NCBI RefSeq assembly: GCF_021261325.1
Contig: NZ_JAJSBI010000003.1
Coordinates: forward strand, 483,401-547,400
Source of the DNA: Streptomyces guryensis
Lineage (GTDB): Bacteria > Actinomycetota > Actinomycetes > Streptomycetales > Streptomycetaceae
DNA length: 64,000 bases
Direction: 5' to 3'
A program made the translations under genes and the position numbers. Below are positions 1-8,357 of the stretch, in pieces; the first letter of the stretch is position 1; every line of letters begins with the position of its first letter. Under the pieces are notes generated by a model that saw only the letters and a list, made by a program, of their open reading frames with translations, made no database searches and had not been told where the DNA came from.

Positions 1-42
1 GATGGTCAGAACCACCGTGCTCATGGCGTCGCGGACGAGCAT
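1..42 (-). CDS. CBS-domain protein, N-terminal fragment
   Basis: Only the first 14 codons lie in the window. They read MLVRDAMSTVVLTI, the usual opening of a CBS-domain protein (V-x-D-x-M before the first strand). A strong ribosome binding site, GGAGGTGG on the minus strand, sits about 7 nt before the ATG at 42, which supports a real start. CBS domains bind adenosyl ligands and usually act as regulatory modules. The gene lies downstream of the HisN-like gene on the same strand with a 157-bp gap. The assignment rests on very few residues. Confidence 0.55.
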   Translation of the reverse strand, partial: MLVRDAMSTVVLTI

Positions 43-199
43 GGACGGAGCCACCTCCAAAGGAATCCACTTGGTTCCAGGATTCACAAGTTCACAAGTG
101 GGGGGACTCTCAGAGTCGCAGGTAAAGCGGGGGTCAACAAGAGGGCGCGTGCGGCCAATTGAGGGCGCACGCGCTCATCTGTGCTTTTGCGCGTGCGCC

Positions 200-1000
200 T
201 CAGTAGCGCTCATTGAGATAGCCCAGCAACTCGTCGTGCAGCAGGCCGTTCGACGCGGCCGCGTTGCCGCTGTGCGGGCCCGGGCGGCCGTCGAGGCCGG
301 TGAAGGCGCCGCCGGCCTCGGTGACGATGATCGTGTTGGCGGCCATGTCCCAGAGGGAGAGCTCCGGCTCGGCGCAGATGTCGACCGCGCCCTCGGCGAC
401 CAGCATGTACGGCCAGAAGTCGCCGTACGCGCGCGTGCGCCACACCTCGCGGGTCAGGTCCAGGAAGCCGCCCAGCCGGCCCTGGTCCTCCCAGCCGGTC
501 AGGGAGGAGTAGGCGAACGAGGCGTCCGACAGCTTCGCGACGCGGGAGACCTGCAGACGGGAGGCGGAGGAGAGGCTGCGGCCGGTGAAGGCGCCGTGGC
601 CCTTCGCGGCCCACCAGCGGCGGCCCAGAGCGGGGGCGGAGACGACGCCGACGACGGGCTGGAAGCCGGTCTCACCGGCCTCCATCAGGGAGATCAGGGT
701 CGCCCACACCGGGACACCGCGCACGTAGTTCTTGGTGCCGTCGATCGGGTCGATCACCCATCGGCGGGGGCCGCTGCCGTCCAGGCCGTACTCCTCGCCG
801 AGGACCGCGTCGCGGGGGCGGGCGCGCTGGAGCTGGCCGCGGATGAGCTCCTCCGCCGCCTTGTCCGCTTCACTCACCGGGGTCATGTCCGGTTTCGTCT
901 CGACCTTGAGGTCGAGCGCCTTGAAGCGGGACATCGTTGCCGCGTCGGCGGCGTCCGCGAGGACGTGGGCGAAACGGAGATCGTCGAGGTAGTCCGGCAT
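200..1000 (-). CDS. hisN: HisN-type histidinol-phosphatase / inositol monophosphatase family
   Basis: This 266-aa protein has the metal-binding signatures of the inositol monophosphatase superfamily: GEEYG near residue 90, DPIDGTKN near 105 and WDMAAN near 218. These supply the acidic ligands for Mg2+ that hydrolyse a phosphate monoester. The long actinobacterial version is generally assigned as histidinol-phosphatase, the penultimate step of histidine synthesis. Length is normal for the family. The start is the ATG at 1000. The protein should be cytoplasmic. A broader inositol- or fructose-phosphatase role cannot be excluded from sequence alone. Confidence 0.82.
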   Translation of the reverse strand: MPDYLDDLRFAHVLADAADAATMSRFKALDLKVETKPDMTPVSEADKAAEELIRGQLQRARPRDAVLGEEYGLDGSGPRRWVIDPIDGTKNYVRGVPVWATLISLMEAGETGFQPVVGVVSAPALGRRWWAAKGHGAFTGRSLSSASRLQVSRVAKLSDASFAYSSLTGWEDQGRLGGFLDLTREVWRTRAYGDFWPYMLVAEGAVDICAEPELSLWDMAANTIIVTEAGGAFTGLDGRPGPHSGNAAASNGLLHDELLGYLNERY

Positions 1001-1190
1001 GGAACGAACGCTATCCGGCGAGGTCGCGCTGGGGCCACCAGGCCATGCTCACGGTTTGGCGGCACATTGTTCGCCTCCGGGCCGGCACACGCCGGTCGAG
1101 GGGCGCCCCCGCGTGCGCTCGCGAACCCTTGACAGCGCCCTTGTGCGCGTCAAATCTGGGCGCAGAGCCGCTCGCCCCAGGGAGGCGATG

Positions 1191-1796
1191 ATGCCTGCAG
1201 CGCGGGAATCCCTACTGGACGCCGCGTACACGGCGCTGGCGCGCCGACCATGGTCCGCCGTACGGATGGTGGACGTCGCCTCGGCGGCCGGAGTATCCCG
1301 GCAGACCCTCTACAACGAGTTCGGCAGCAAGGAGGGGCTCGCCAGGGCGCTCGTGAGAAGGGAGGCCGACGGCTATCTCGCCGGGGTCGAGCGTGCGCTC
1401 GCCACGCACAGCGACGCCCGCGACCGGCTGACCGCGACCGCCGAATGGACCACGTCCACGGCGCGCGAGAACGCACTCGTACGGGCCATGCTGACCGGCT
1501 GTTGGAGTGAACGGCTGCCCTCGCCGACGCTGTCCGCGGTGCCGTCCTCCTCCGCGGTGCCGGCGCAGCGGCGGGCGGACGGTCCGCTGCCGGCCCCCGG
1601 TGACTTCGTGGCGATCGTCCGGGACCGGGCCGTGGCGGTGCTGTCGAAGCCGGGGGCGGTCAAGTCGGACACGGCGGATCTGGCACGCTCCTGCGAACTG
1701 GTCGTACGGCTTGCCCTGTCCTGCGTGGCGGCGCCGCCGGGACAGGGCGGGGTGGCGGACCTGGTCCGCTCGGCACTGCCGCGGCAGACGGTGTGA
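1191..1796 (+). CDS. TetR-family transcriptional regulator
   Basis: The N-terminal 60 residues form a TetR-type helix-turn-helix (VDVASAAGVSRQTLYNEFGSKEGL); the C-terminal ligand domain is alanine-rich and divergent. I chose the ATG at 1191 because GGAGG ends 5 nt upstream; an adjacent ATG at 1188 is the alternative, and longer in-frame reading to 999 lacks a ribosome site. About 201 aa is typical. It converges on the SMR pump gene, so regulation of that pump is possible but not shown. Confidence 0.8.
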   Translation: MPAARESLLDAAYTALARRPWSAVRMVDVASAAGVSRQTLYNEFGSKEGLARALVRREADGYLAGVERALATHSDARDRLTATAEWTTSTARENALVRAMLTGCWSERLPSPTLSAVPSSSAVPAQRRADGPLPAPGDFVAIVRDRAVAVLSKPGAVKSDTADLARSCELVVRLALSCVAAPPGQGGVADLVRSALPRQTV

Positions 1797-1895
1797 GGGG
1801 TCGCTTCGGCCGCGGTGCGGGCAGGACCTGGTAGGCGCCGGGAGAACGGGAGTTGACGCGGGTCAGCAGACGGTTCCGAGGTTCTCCGAAGTCGT

Positions 1896-2219
1896 CTAGT
1901 GCGCGGAACCCGAGAGCTGGAGGCCGATCACGCCCACGATCACCAGGCTGATCGAGACGAGCTTCAGTGTCGACACCAGGTCGCCGAGGAAGATCATGCC
2001 GTAGATCGCGGTGCCCGCCGCGCCGATGCCGGTCCACACGGCGTAGGCGGGGCCGACGTCCAGCTTCCTCAGGGACAGGGTGAGCAGGCCGAAGCTGCCC
2101 AGGGCGAAGACGCAGAACGCGATCGTCGGCCACAGGCGGGTGAAACCGTGGGAGAGCTTGAGGCACACGGCGAAACCCGTTTCGAGCACCCCGGCCACCA
2201 CTACCAGCAGCCACGCCAT
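1896..2219 (-). CDS. SMR-family transporter, SugE/Gdx (guanidinium exporter) subtype
   Basis: A 107-aa protein with four predicted membrane helices and the conserved membrane glutamate in helix 1 (GVLETGFA). The KLSHGFTRL stretch and AYAVWTGIGAAGTA resemble E. coli SugE/Gdx rather than EmrE, which points to guanidinium/proton antiport as a small dimeric pump. Length is exactly that of the family. It lies 76 bp downstream of rsgA. I saw no guanidine riboswitch in that short gap, so the physiological substrate remains an inference. Confidence 0.8.
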   Translation of the reverse strand: MAWLLVVVAGVLETGFAVCLKLSHGFTRLWPTIAFCVFALGSFGLLTLSLRKLDVGPAYAVWTGIGAAGTAIYGMIFLGDLVSTLKLVSISLVIVGVIGLQLSGSAH

Positions 2220-2295
2220 GTGCTGTCCTCCCGTATGTCCGGCTCGGTGCGATTATGCACTTACCGGGCCGGCGGCCTCACAAACAACGTGGAGG

Positions 2296-3309
2296 TCAGT
2301 CGCCCTCCGTGCGCTCCCGTGTGGACAGCAGGCGGCGCAGTGAATAGAGGCGGGCCGGGTCCGCGTGGCCCTCGGCGACCCACGCGTCCAGAGCGCAGTC
2401 CTGCTCGTCGTGACTGCACGCGCGCGGACAGCCCTCCGTGCCCGGTTCCAGGTCGGGGAAGGCGTGGATGACGCGGGACGGGTCGATGTGGTGCAGGCCG
2501 AAGGACCGTACGCCCGGGGTGTCGATGACCCAGCCGTCGTCGCTGTCCGCGAGCGGCAGGGCGAGCGCCGAGGTGGTGGTGTGGCGGCCTCGGCCCGTCA
2601 CCGCGTTCACATGTCCGGTCGAACGCCGCTGTTCCTGCGGGACCAGTGCGTTGACCAGGGTCGTCTTGCCGACGCCCGAGTGACCGACGAACGCCGTGAT
2701 CCTGCCGTCGAGTTGCTCGCGCACGCGGGCCACCGCGCTGCCGTTCTCCAGTTCCTCGCGGCTGGTCACGACGTACGGGATGTCGAGGGCGCCGTACAGC
2801 TCGAGGAGCTTGTCGGGCGGGGCGAGGTCCGACTTCGTCAGCACCAGCAGCGGGGTCAGTCCGCCGTCGAACGCCGCGACCAGGCAGCGGTCGATGAGGC
2901 GCGGGCGGGGTTCCGGGTCGGCCAGGGCGGTGACGATGGCGAGCTGGTCGGCGTTGGCGACGACCACGCGCTCGTACGGGTCGTCGTCATCGGCGGTGCG
3001 GCGCAGGACCGAGGTGCGCTCCCCGATGCGGACGATGCGCGCGAGGGTGTCCTTCTTGCCGGACAGGTCGCCGACGAGGGCCACACGGTCGCCGACGATC
3101 GCCGCCTTGCGGCCCAGTTCGCGGGCCTTCATCGCCAGCACGATCCGGTCGTCGACCAGGCAGGTCAGCCGGCCCCGGTCGACGGTGAGGACCATGCCCT
3201 CGGCCGCGTCCTCGTGGGCGGGGCGGATGTGTGTACGGGGCCGGGTGCCCTTGCGGTTCGGGCGGCTGCGGATGTCGTCCTCGTCGGTGTGCTTGCCGTA
3301 ACGGCGCAT
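2296..3309 (-). CDS. rsgA: Ribosome small-subunit-dependent GTPase A
   Basis: This 337-aa protein has an N-terminal OB-fold region, then a circularly permuted GTPase: TKSD (G4) near residue 163, then GHSGVGKT (Walker A, G1) and DTPG (G3). It ends in the zinc-binding CPRACSHDEQDC segment. This order is diagnostic for RsgA (YjeQ), which checks maturation of the 30S subunit. The ATG at 3309 was chosen; longer reading runs into aroA. It follows aroA on the same strand with a 19-nt gap, so the two are probably co-transcribed. Confidence 0.93.
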   Translation of the reverse strand: MRRYGKHTDEDDIRSRPNRKGTRPRTHIRPAHEDAAEGMVLTVDRGRLTCLVDDRIVLAMKARELGRKAAIVGDRVALVGDLSGKKDTLARIVRIGERTSVLRRTADDDDPYERVVVANADQLAIVTALADPEPRPRLIDRCLVAAFDGGLTPLLVLTKSDLAPPDKLLELYGALDIPYVVTSREELENGSAVARVREQLDGRITAFVGHSGVGKTTLVNALVPQEQRRSTGHVNAVTGRGRHTTTSALALPLADSDDGWVIDTPGVRSFGLHHIDPSRVIHAFPDLEPGTEGCPRACSHDEQDCALDAWVAEGHADPARLYSLRRLLSTRERTEGD

Positions 3310-3328
3310 GACTGGTCCTTGCCGTCCT

Positions 3329-4645
3329 CTACGCCTCGAGCATCCCGGCCCACATGTCGGGGAAGTCCGGCAGGGTCTTGGCCGTCGTCGCCACGTTCTC
3401 GATCTGCACGCCCCCGACCGCGAGGCCGATGATCGCGCCGGCCGTCGCCATGCGGTGGTCCTCGTACGTGTGGAAGATCCCGCCGTGCAGCTTGCGCGGG
3501 CGGATGTGCAGGCCGTCGGCGGTCTCGGTGACGTCACCGCCGAGCTCGTTGATCTCCTTGGTGAGCGCGGCCAGCCGGTCCGTCTCGTGCAGCCGCAGAT
3601 GGGCCACGCCCCGGAGGGTGGAGGGGGAGTCCGCGAGGGCCGCGACCGCGGCGATGCCCGGGGTCAGCTCGCCGACCTCGCTGAGGTCCACGTCGATACC
3701 GTGGACCGCGCCCGAACCGGTGAACTCCAGCCCGTACTCGGTCAGTTCGCAGGTACCGCCCATCTCGGTGAAGATCTCCCGCAGCCTGTCGCCGGGCTGC
3801 GTGGTGCGGGACGGCCAGTCGGGGATCACGACCTTGCCGCCGGTCACCAGGGCCGCCGCCAGGAACGGCTGCGCGTTGGACAGGTCCGGCTCGATGGTCA
3901 GGTCCCGGCCGAGCAGCGCGCCCGGCGTCACCCGCCACACATTGGGCTCGCCGCCCGACTCCGGAGTGTCCACCTGGGCGCCGACCGCGCGCAGCATGTC
4001 GACGGTCATGCGGATGTGCGGGAGGGAGGGCAGGGAGCCGCCGATGTGACGGACCTCGACGCCCTGGTTGAAGCGCGGGCCGGAGAGCAGCAGGGCGCTC
4101 ACGAACTGGGAGGACGACGACGCGTCGATCTCCACCGGGCCGCCGTCCAGGGCGCCCCCGCCGTGCACCGTCAGCGGCAGCGCGCCGCGGCCGTCGTCGT
4201 CGATCCGGGCGCCGAGCACGCGCAGGGCGTCGATCACGCCGTTCAGGGGGCGCTCGTACGACCGCGGGTCGCCGTCGAAGCGGATGGGGCCGTCGGCGAG
4301 CGCGGCCACCGGGGGCAGGAAGCGCATCACCGTGCCTGCGTTGCCGACGTCGACCGTGGCCGGGCCGTGCAGGCCGGTCGGGAGCACCCGCCAGGTCTCG
4401 CCGGTGCCGTCGGGGCCGACGCCCTCCTCGATGTCGACGCCCATCGCCCGCAGGGCCTCGGCCATCAGCAGGGTGTCGCGGGAGCGGAGGGGGCGGCGCA
4501 GCCAGCCCGGTTCGCTCGCCAGCGCCGCCAGGACGAGGGCGCGGTTGGTGACGGATTTGGACCCCGGTACGTGGACCGTCGCGTCGACGGCTCCGCTCGC
4601 GAGGGGGGCGGGCCAGAGGGCGGTGTGTGCGGGGGTTGTCGCCAT
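3329..4645 (-). CDS. aroA: 3-phosphoshikimate 1-carboxyvinyltransferase (EPSP synthase)
   Basis: The 438-aa product has the EPSP synthase signatures: an N-terminal [16 protein letters not shown] loop, a NAGTVMRFL segment binding shikimate-3-phosphate, and the C-terminal [11 protein letters not shown] loop. It transfers enolpyruvate from PEP to shikimate-3-phosphate in the aromatic amino acid pathway, in the cytoplasm. Length matches the family. rsgA follows after 19 nt, an arrangement common in actinobacteria. Confidence 0.95.
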   Translation of the reverse strand: MATTPAHTALWPAPLASGAVDATVHVPGSKSVTNRALVLAALASEPGWLRRPLRSRDTLLMAEALRAMGVDIEEGVGPDGTGETWRVLPTGLHGPATVDVGNAGTVMRFLPPVAALADGPIRFDGDPRSYERPLNGVIDALRVLGARIDDDGRGALPLTVHGGGALDGGPVEIDASSSSQFVSALLLSGPRFNQGVEVRHIGGSLPSLPHIRMTVDMLRAVGAQVDTPESGGEPNVWRVTPGALLGRDLTIEPDLSNAQPFLAAALVTGGKVVIPDWPSRTTQPGDRLREIFTEMGGTCELTEYGLEFTGSGAVHGIDVDLSEVGELTPGIAAVAALADSPSTLRGVAHLRLHETDRLAALTKEINELGGDVTETADGLHIRPRKLHGGIFHTYEDHRMATAGAIIGLAVGGVQIENVATTAKTLPDFPDMWAGMLEA

Positions 4646-4700
4646 GGGGCCACTTTATAAGCAGGGGGTTGTGCGGGCCGCCCTGCATCTGCCGCGCCAT

Positions 4701-4741
4701 CGTGGCTGGTCGTGCAGTTCCCCGCGCCCCTGGGGTGGCTG
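4701..4741. repeat. Streptomyces interspersed intergenic repeat (copy 1)
   Basis: The sequence around CAGTTCCCCGCGCCCCT with a flanking GGCTGGTCG segment belongs to a short repeat that I recognise from many Streptomyces intergenic regions. It lies between the 3' end of the M50 gene and the start of aroA. Related copies occur near 12531 and 29992. It may fold into RNA hairpins; function is unknown. Confidence 0.6.
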
Positions 4742-4742
4742 A

Positions 4743-5465
4743 TCACACCTCCAGCAGCCAGCGCCCGCCGCCTATCAGCGAGCACAGGCTCACCGCGTGG
4801 AAGAGGAACAGCCACAGTCCCGCCGGTACATGCGTCAGCCGTGACAGTTGGTCCGCGTCCGAGTCGCCCGCGCCCCCGCGGCTCCGTTTCGCCTGCAGCT
4901 CGAACGCCGGGCGTACTCCGCCGACCAGCAGGAACCACACCACCGCGTACGCGAACGCCGCCTGGACCTGAGGACCCGCCAGCCATGACACCAGGAGGAA
5001 CGTGCCGCCGGTCAGGACCACCGTCAGCGCGCCGTACGCGTTGCGGATCATCACCAGCATGGCGACGAGCAGGGCCGTCGCCAGCCACAGCAGCAGGGTG
5101 ATGTGGCCCGCGGCGAGCAGGGCCGCGCCGCCCAGGCCGAGGAGTGGGGGAGCGGTGTAGCCGGCGGCCGCGGTGAGGATCATGCCGAGGCCGTGCGGCT
5201 TGCCGCGGCTGACGGTGAGGCCGCTGGTGTCGGAGTGCAGCCGTATGCCCGTGAGCTGGCGGCCGGTGAGCAGGGCGATCAGGCCGTGGCCGCCCTCGTG
5301 GGCGATGGTGATGGCGTTGCGCGAGAGGCGCCAGAAGTTGTGCGGGACGACCACGGCCAGGGCGGCGACCAGAGTCGCGATCACCACCCAGAGGTCGGGG
5401 TCCGGCTGGCTGCCGGAGACCTGGTCCCAGAGGGAGGCCAGCGAGTCGGATGCGATGGTGGGCAT
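4743..5465 (-). CDS. M50B-like membrane metallopeptidase
   Basis: A 240-aa integral membrane protein with about six hydrophobic segments. HEGGH at residues 56-60 fits the zinc-binding HExxH of site-2-protease-like M50 enzymes, and GxxxHNFW precedes it. Such proteases act within the membrane, but the substrate is unknown; many of these short actinobacterial members have no assigned role. The ATG at 5465 starts after MPHCQIRHDSREPQPN of a longer reading. Only a distant, weak GGGAG precedes it. It diverges from the SRAP gene across 50 bp. Confidence 0.7.
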   Translation of the reverse strand: MPTIASDSLASLWDQVSGSQPDPDLWVVIATLVAALAVVVPHNFWRLSRNAITIAHEGGHGLIALLTGRQLTGIRLHSDTSGLTVSRGKPHGLGMILTAAAGYTAPPLLGLGGAALLAAGHITLLLWLATALLVAMLVMIRNAYGALTVVLTGGTFLLVSWLAGPQVQAAFAYAVVWFLLVGGVRPAFELQAKRSRGGAGDSDADQLSRLTHVPAGLWLFLFHAVSLCSLIGGGRWLLEV

Positions 5466-5515
5466 GTTCGGCTGTGGCTCCCTGGAGTCGTGTCGAATCT
5501 GGCAGTGTGGCACGT

Positions 5516-6331
5516 ATGTGCGGACGGTATGCAGCGAGTCGTAGGCCCGAGGATCTCGCAGGAATCTTTGAGGTCGAGAAGTGGGAACCCGAGGAGACCC
5601 TGGAGCCCGACTACAACGTCGCCCCCACCAAGGAGGTCTACGCCGTCCTGGACCGCCCTCTCAAGGACGTCGACGACCGGCGGCCGGTTCGGCAGCTGCG
5701 CAAGTTGAAGTGGGGCCTGGTGCCGTCCTGGTCGAAGACCCCGGAGGGCGGGGCGCGGATGATCAACGCGCGTGCGGAGACCGTCCACGAGAAGCCGTCG
5801 TACAAGCGGGCCTTCACCTCCCGCCGCTGCATCATCCCCGCCGACGGCTACTACGAGTGGGTCACCGCCAAAGAGGAGCGGGACCTGGAGGTCGAGGGGA
5901 AGAAGAAGCGGCCTCGTAAGCAGCCGTACTTCGTGCTGCCCGCCGACGGGTCGGTCTTCGCGATGGCCGGGCTGTACGAGTTCTGGCGGGACAAGACCCT
6001 GCCGGACGACCACCCGCAGGCATGGTGGGTCACCTGCTCCGTGATCACGACCGAGGCGGAGACGACACCGCTCGCCGTAGCCCCGGCCGAAGGCCCGCAC
6101 GCGCTCGCCGACATCCACCCCCGGATGCCGCTGATGCTCACCCCGGACCGCTGGGACGCCTGGCTCGACCCGGCACGCACCGACCCCGACGGCCTGCGGT
6201 CGCTGCTGGAGCCGCCGCCCGCCGGGCTGATGCGCGCCTATCCCGTGTCCATCTCCGTCAGCAACGTCCGCAACAACGGACCGGAGCTGCTGAAGGAACT
6301 CGAGGGCCCAGAAGAGGGCACACTCTTCTGA
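5516..6331 (+). CDS. SRAP-domain protein (YedK/HMCES family)
   Basis: The 271-aa product begins Met-Cys, and Cys2 is the catalytic nucleophile that crosslinks to abasic sites in single-stranded DNA. Other family marks follow: NVAPT near 33, the INARAET segment, PADGYYEW with its glutamate, and DIHPRMP with the active-site histidine. Starting at the ATG at 5516 is required to place the cysteine at position 2; no ribosome binding site precedes it, so a leaderless mRNA is likely. The hydrolase gene follows after one base, implying co-translation. Confidence 0.9.
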   Translation: MCGRYAASRRPEDLAGIFEVEKWEPEETLEPDYNVAPTKEVYAVLDRPLKDVDDRRPVRQLRKLKWGLVPSWSKTPEGGARMINARAETVHEKPSYKRAFTSRRCIIPADGYYEWVTAKEERDLEVEGKKKRPRKQPYFVLPADGSVFAMAGLYEFWRDKTLPDDHPQAWWVTCSVITTEAETTPLAVAPAEGPHALADIHPRMPLMLTPDRWDAWLDPARTDPDGLRSLLEPPPAGLMRAYPVSISVSNVRNNGPELLKELEGPEEGTLF

Positions 6332-6332
6332 T

Positions 6333-6977
6333 GTGACAGATCTGACAGAAGTGACACAGGACGTCGAGACCGATGCCGGCCCGGCGCGCGTCACCTGGCG
6401 CCACGCCGGGCAGCCGCGGCTCGTCCTGGCCGTCAGTCACGGCGCCGGCGGCGGCATCGGGGCACGGGACCTGCAGGCCCTCGCCCGGGTCCTGCCGGGA
6501 CACGGAGTGACCGTCGCCCTCGTCGAGCAACCCTGGCGGGTGGCCGGCAAGAAGCTGGCGCCCGCTCCGAAGACGCTCGACCTCGGGTGGCGGGGGATCT
6601 GGCCCGCGCTCGCCGAGCCCGGACTGCCGGTGATCTCGGGTGGTCGCAGCGCGGGCGCCCGGGTCGCCTGCCGCACCGCCACCGAGCTCGGCGCGCACGC
6701 CGTCCTCGCCCTCAGCTTTCCACTGCACCCGCCGGGCAGGCCCGAGAAGTCCCGTGCCGAGGAACTGCTCGGGTCCGGGGTGCCCACCCTCGTCGTACAG
6801 GGCGGCAACGACCCCTTCGGAAAGCCCGGGGAGTTCCCGGAGGGGGCGTACGAGCTGGTCGAGGTTCCGCACGGCGACCACGGGTTCGCCGTGCCGAAGC
6901 GGGCGGAGATCTCGCAGGAGCAGGCGCTGGAGATCGTCACGGACGGTGTCACCCAGTGGACCGCGTCACTCGGGTGA
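6333..6977 (+). CDS. Alpha/beta hydrolase-like protein (KANL3/Tex30-type)
   Basis: This 214-aa protein looks like a minimal alpha/beta hydrolase. It has an oxyanion-side SHGAGGG motif, nucleophile elbow GGRSAGAR, a candidate acid in GGNDPFG and histidine in HGDHGF. The family is related to dienelactone hydrolases; the substrate is unknown. The GTG start lies one nucleotide after the SRAP gene stop, so the two are almost certainly one transcript. The SigR promoter begins just after its stop codon. Confidence 0.75.
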   Translation: MTDLTEVTQDVETDAGPARVTWRHAGQPRLVLAVSHGAGGGIGARDLQALARVLPGHGVTVALVEQPWRVAGKKLAPAPKTLDLGWRGIWPALAEPGLPVISGGRSAGARVACRTATELGAHAVLALSFPLHPPGRPEKSRAEELLGSGVPTLVVQGGNDPFGKPGEFPEGAYELVEVPHGDHGFAVPKRAEISQEQALEIVTDGVTQWTASLG

Positions 6978-6982
6978 GGGCT

Positions 6983-7009
6983 GGGAATGCTGCGCGGGCG
7001 GTCACTGTT
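6983..7009 (+). promoter_or_regulatory. SigR-dependent promoter (sigRp2-like)
   Basis: GGGAAT at 6983-6988 and GTT at 7007-7009 are separated by exactly 18 nt, matching the SigR consensus. It lies 60 nt before the upstream start of sigR. This corresponds to the autoregulatory p2 promoter described for S. coelicolor sigR. Confidence 0.88.
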
Positions 7010-7233
7010 GAGGCGGACAGAAGTGCTGGAGACCAGCACCGATCGTCGTGGGAGAGGGAGTCCGCCGCATGGGTTCGACCGTATGCCCGAGCCGCAGCAG
7101 CCGCACTGACCTGGACTGGACGGTGCTGACTGCGGCCAAGACCACCCCTATTCGGGGGGCGGCGGGGACGGGTCGTCGTCTATCCTCCGATTCTGGCGAC
7201 ACCGGTTTCGGTGCTGCCCGCAATCTTGAGGAG

Positions 7234-7917
7234 GTGGGTCCGGTCACTGGGATCGACGCAGGGACCGACAACGGCCAGGCGGAGCTGCCCGAGGGCCAGG
7301 GCATCAGCGCGGAGTCGACGGCGGAGCGCAGCGCGCGCTTCGAGCGGGACGCGCTCGAATTCCTCGACCAGATGTACTCGGCCGCCCTGCGCATGACGCG
7401 CAACCCGGCCGACGCCGAGGACCTGGTGCAGGAGATGTACGCCAAGGCGTACGCGTCCTTCCACCAGTTCCGCGAAGGCACCAATCTCAAGGCGTGGCTG
7501 TACCGGATCCTCACCAACACCTTCATCAACTCGTACCGCAAGAAGCAGCGTGAACCCCAGCGCTCGGCGGCCGAGGAGATCGAGGACTGGCAGCTCGCCC
7601 GCGCCGAGTCGCACATGTCGACCGGTCTGCGCTCCGCGGAGTCGCAGGCGCTCGACCACCTGCCCGACTCGGACGTGAAGGAAGCGCTCCAGGCGATCCC
7701 CGAGGAGTTCCGCATCGCCGTGTATCTCGCGGACGTCGAGGGCTTTGCGTACAAGGAGATCGCGGACATCATGGGGACACCCATCGGTACGGTGATGTCC
7801 CGGCTGCACCGGGGCCGCCGTCAACTGCGCGGCATGCTCGAGGACTACGCGCGCGAGCGCGGGCTGGTCCCGGCCGGCGCCGGAGAGTCGGACGAAGCGA
7901 AAGGCTCGGGCTCATGA
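7234..7917 (+). CDS. sigR: RNA polymerase sigma factor SigR (thiol-oxidative stress)
   Basis: From the GTG at 7234 the product is 227 aa, the known SigR length. It has ECF region 2 ([34 protein letters not shown]) and region 4 ([27 protein letters not shown]). An in-frame ATG at 7069, preceded by GGGAGAGGGAG, would add exactly 55 residues. This matches the unstable long isoform SigR' known in S. coelicolor, made from the SigR-dependent promoter. SigR directs thioredoxin, mycothiol and protein quality-control genes. The stop overlaps the rsrA start (ATGA). Confidence 0.96.
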   Translation: MGPVTGIDAGTDNGQAELPEGQGISAESTAERSARFERDALEFLDQMYSAALRMTRNPADAEDLVQEMYAKAYASFHQFREGTNLKAWLYRILTNTFINSYRKKQREPQRSAAEEIEDWQLARAESHMSTGLRSAESQALDHLPDSDVKEALQAIPEEFRIAVYLADVEGFAYKEIADIMGTPIGTVMSRLHRGRRQLRGMLEDYARERGLVPAGAGESDEAKGSGS

Positions 7918-8216
7918 GCTGCGGAGAGCCGCACGAGACGGACTGCAGTGAGGTCCTCGACCATCTCTACGAGTTCCTCGACAGTGAGATGCCGGACGTC
8001 GATCGCGACAAGTTCAAGCAGCACTTCACGGAGTGCTCGCCGTGCCTCGAGAAGTACGGCCTGGAGCAGGCCGTGAAGAAACTGGTCAAGCGGTGCTGCG
8101 GCCATGACGACGTACCGACCGACCTGCGCGCCAAGGTCCTCGGGCGGCTCGACCTGATCCGCTCCGGACAGGCCGTCCCCGAGCACGACGTCACCGCGAC
8201 CCCGCAGGAGTCCTGA
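7914..8216 (+). CDS. rsrA: Zinc-containing anti-sigma factor RsrA
   Basis: This 100-aa ZAS-family protein has Cys3, Cys11, His37, Cys41, Cys44, Cys61 and Cys62, the same positions as in RsrA of S. coelicolor. H37-x3-C41-x2-C44 is the zinc motif; oxidation of the thiols forms a disulfide, ejects zinc and frees SigR. ATGA overlap with sigR indicates translational coupling, keeping the sigma/anti-sigma ratio fixed. Confidence 0.96.
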   Translation: MSCGEPHETDCSEVLDHLYEFLDSEMPDVDRDKFKQHFTECSPCLEKYGLEQAVKKLVKRCCGHDDVPTDLRAKVLGRLDLIRSGQAVPEHDVTATPQES

Positions 8217-8222
8217 ACTCCC

Positions 8223-8238
8223 CCGGACCTTCGTCCGG
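8223..8238 (+). terminator. Short hairpin after rsrA
   Basis: CCGGAC and GTCCGG form a 6-bp stem around a CTTC tetraloop, 6 nt after the rsrA stop codon. There is no U-tract, as is common in Streptomyces, so it may terminate transcription or stabilise the mRNA. Confidence 0.45.
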
Positions 8239-8357
8239 AACGGCTGGAACGGGCTGTCGTCACTCGAACGTGCTAATCCGCGGTTCATAAGCCCGCGGAC
8301 TCCCCCCGGCTCGCCCTAGTCTCCTCACCCGGAGCAGGTTCGGCCGGGAGGGGCGTG

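Noticed and set aside
2220..2295. Guanidine riboswitch upstream of the Gdx-like gene
   Set aside because: The gap is only 76 bp and shows none of the conserved motifs.
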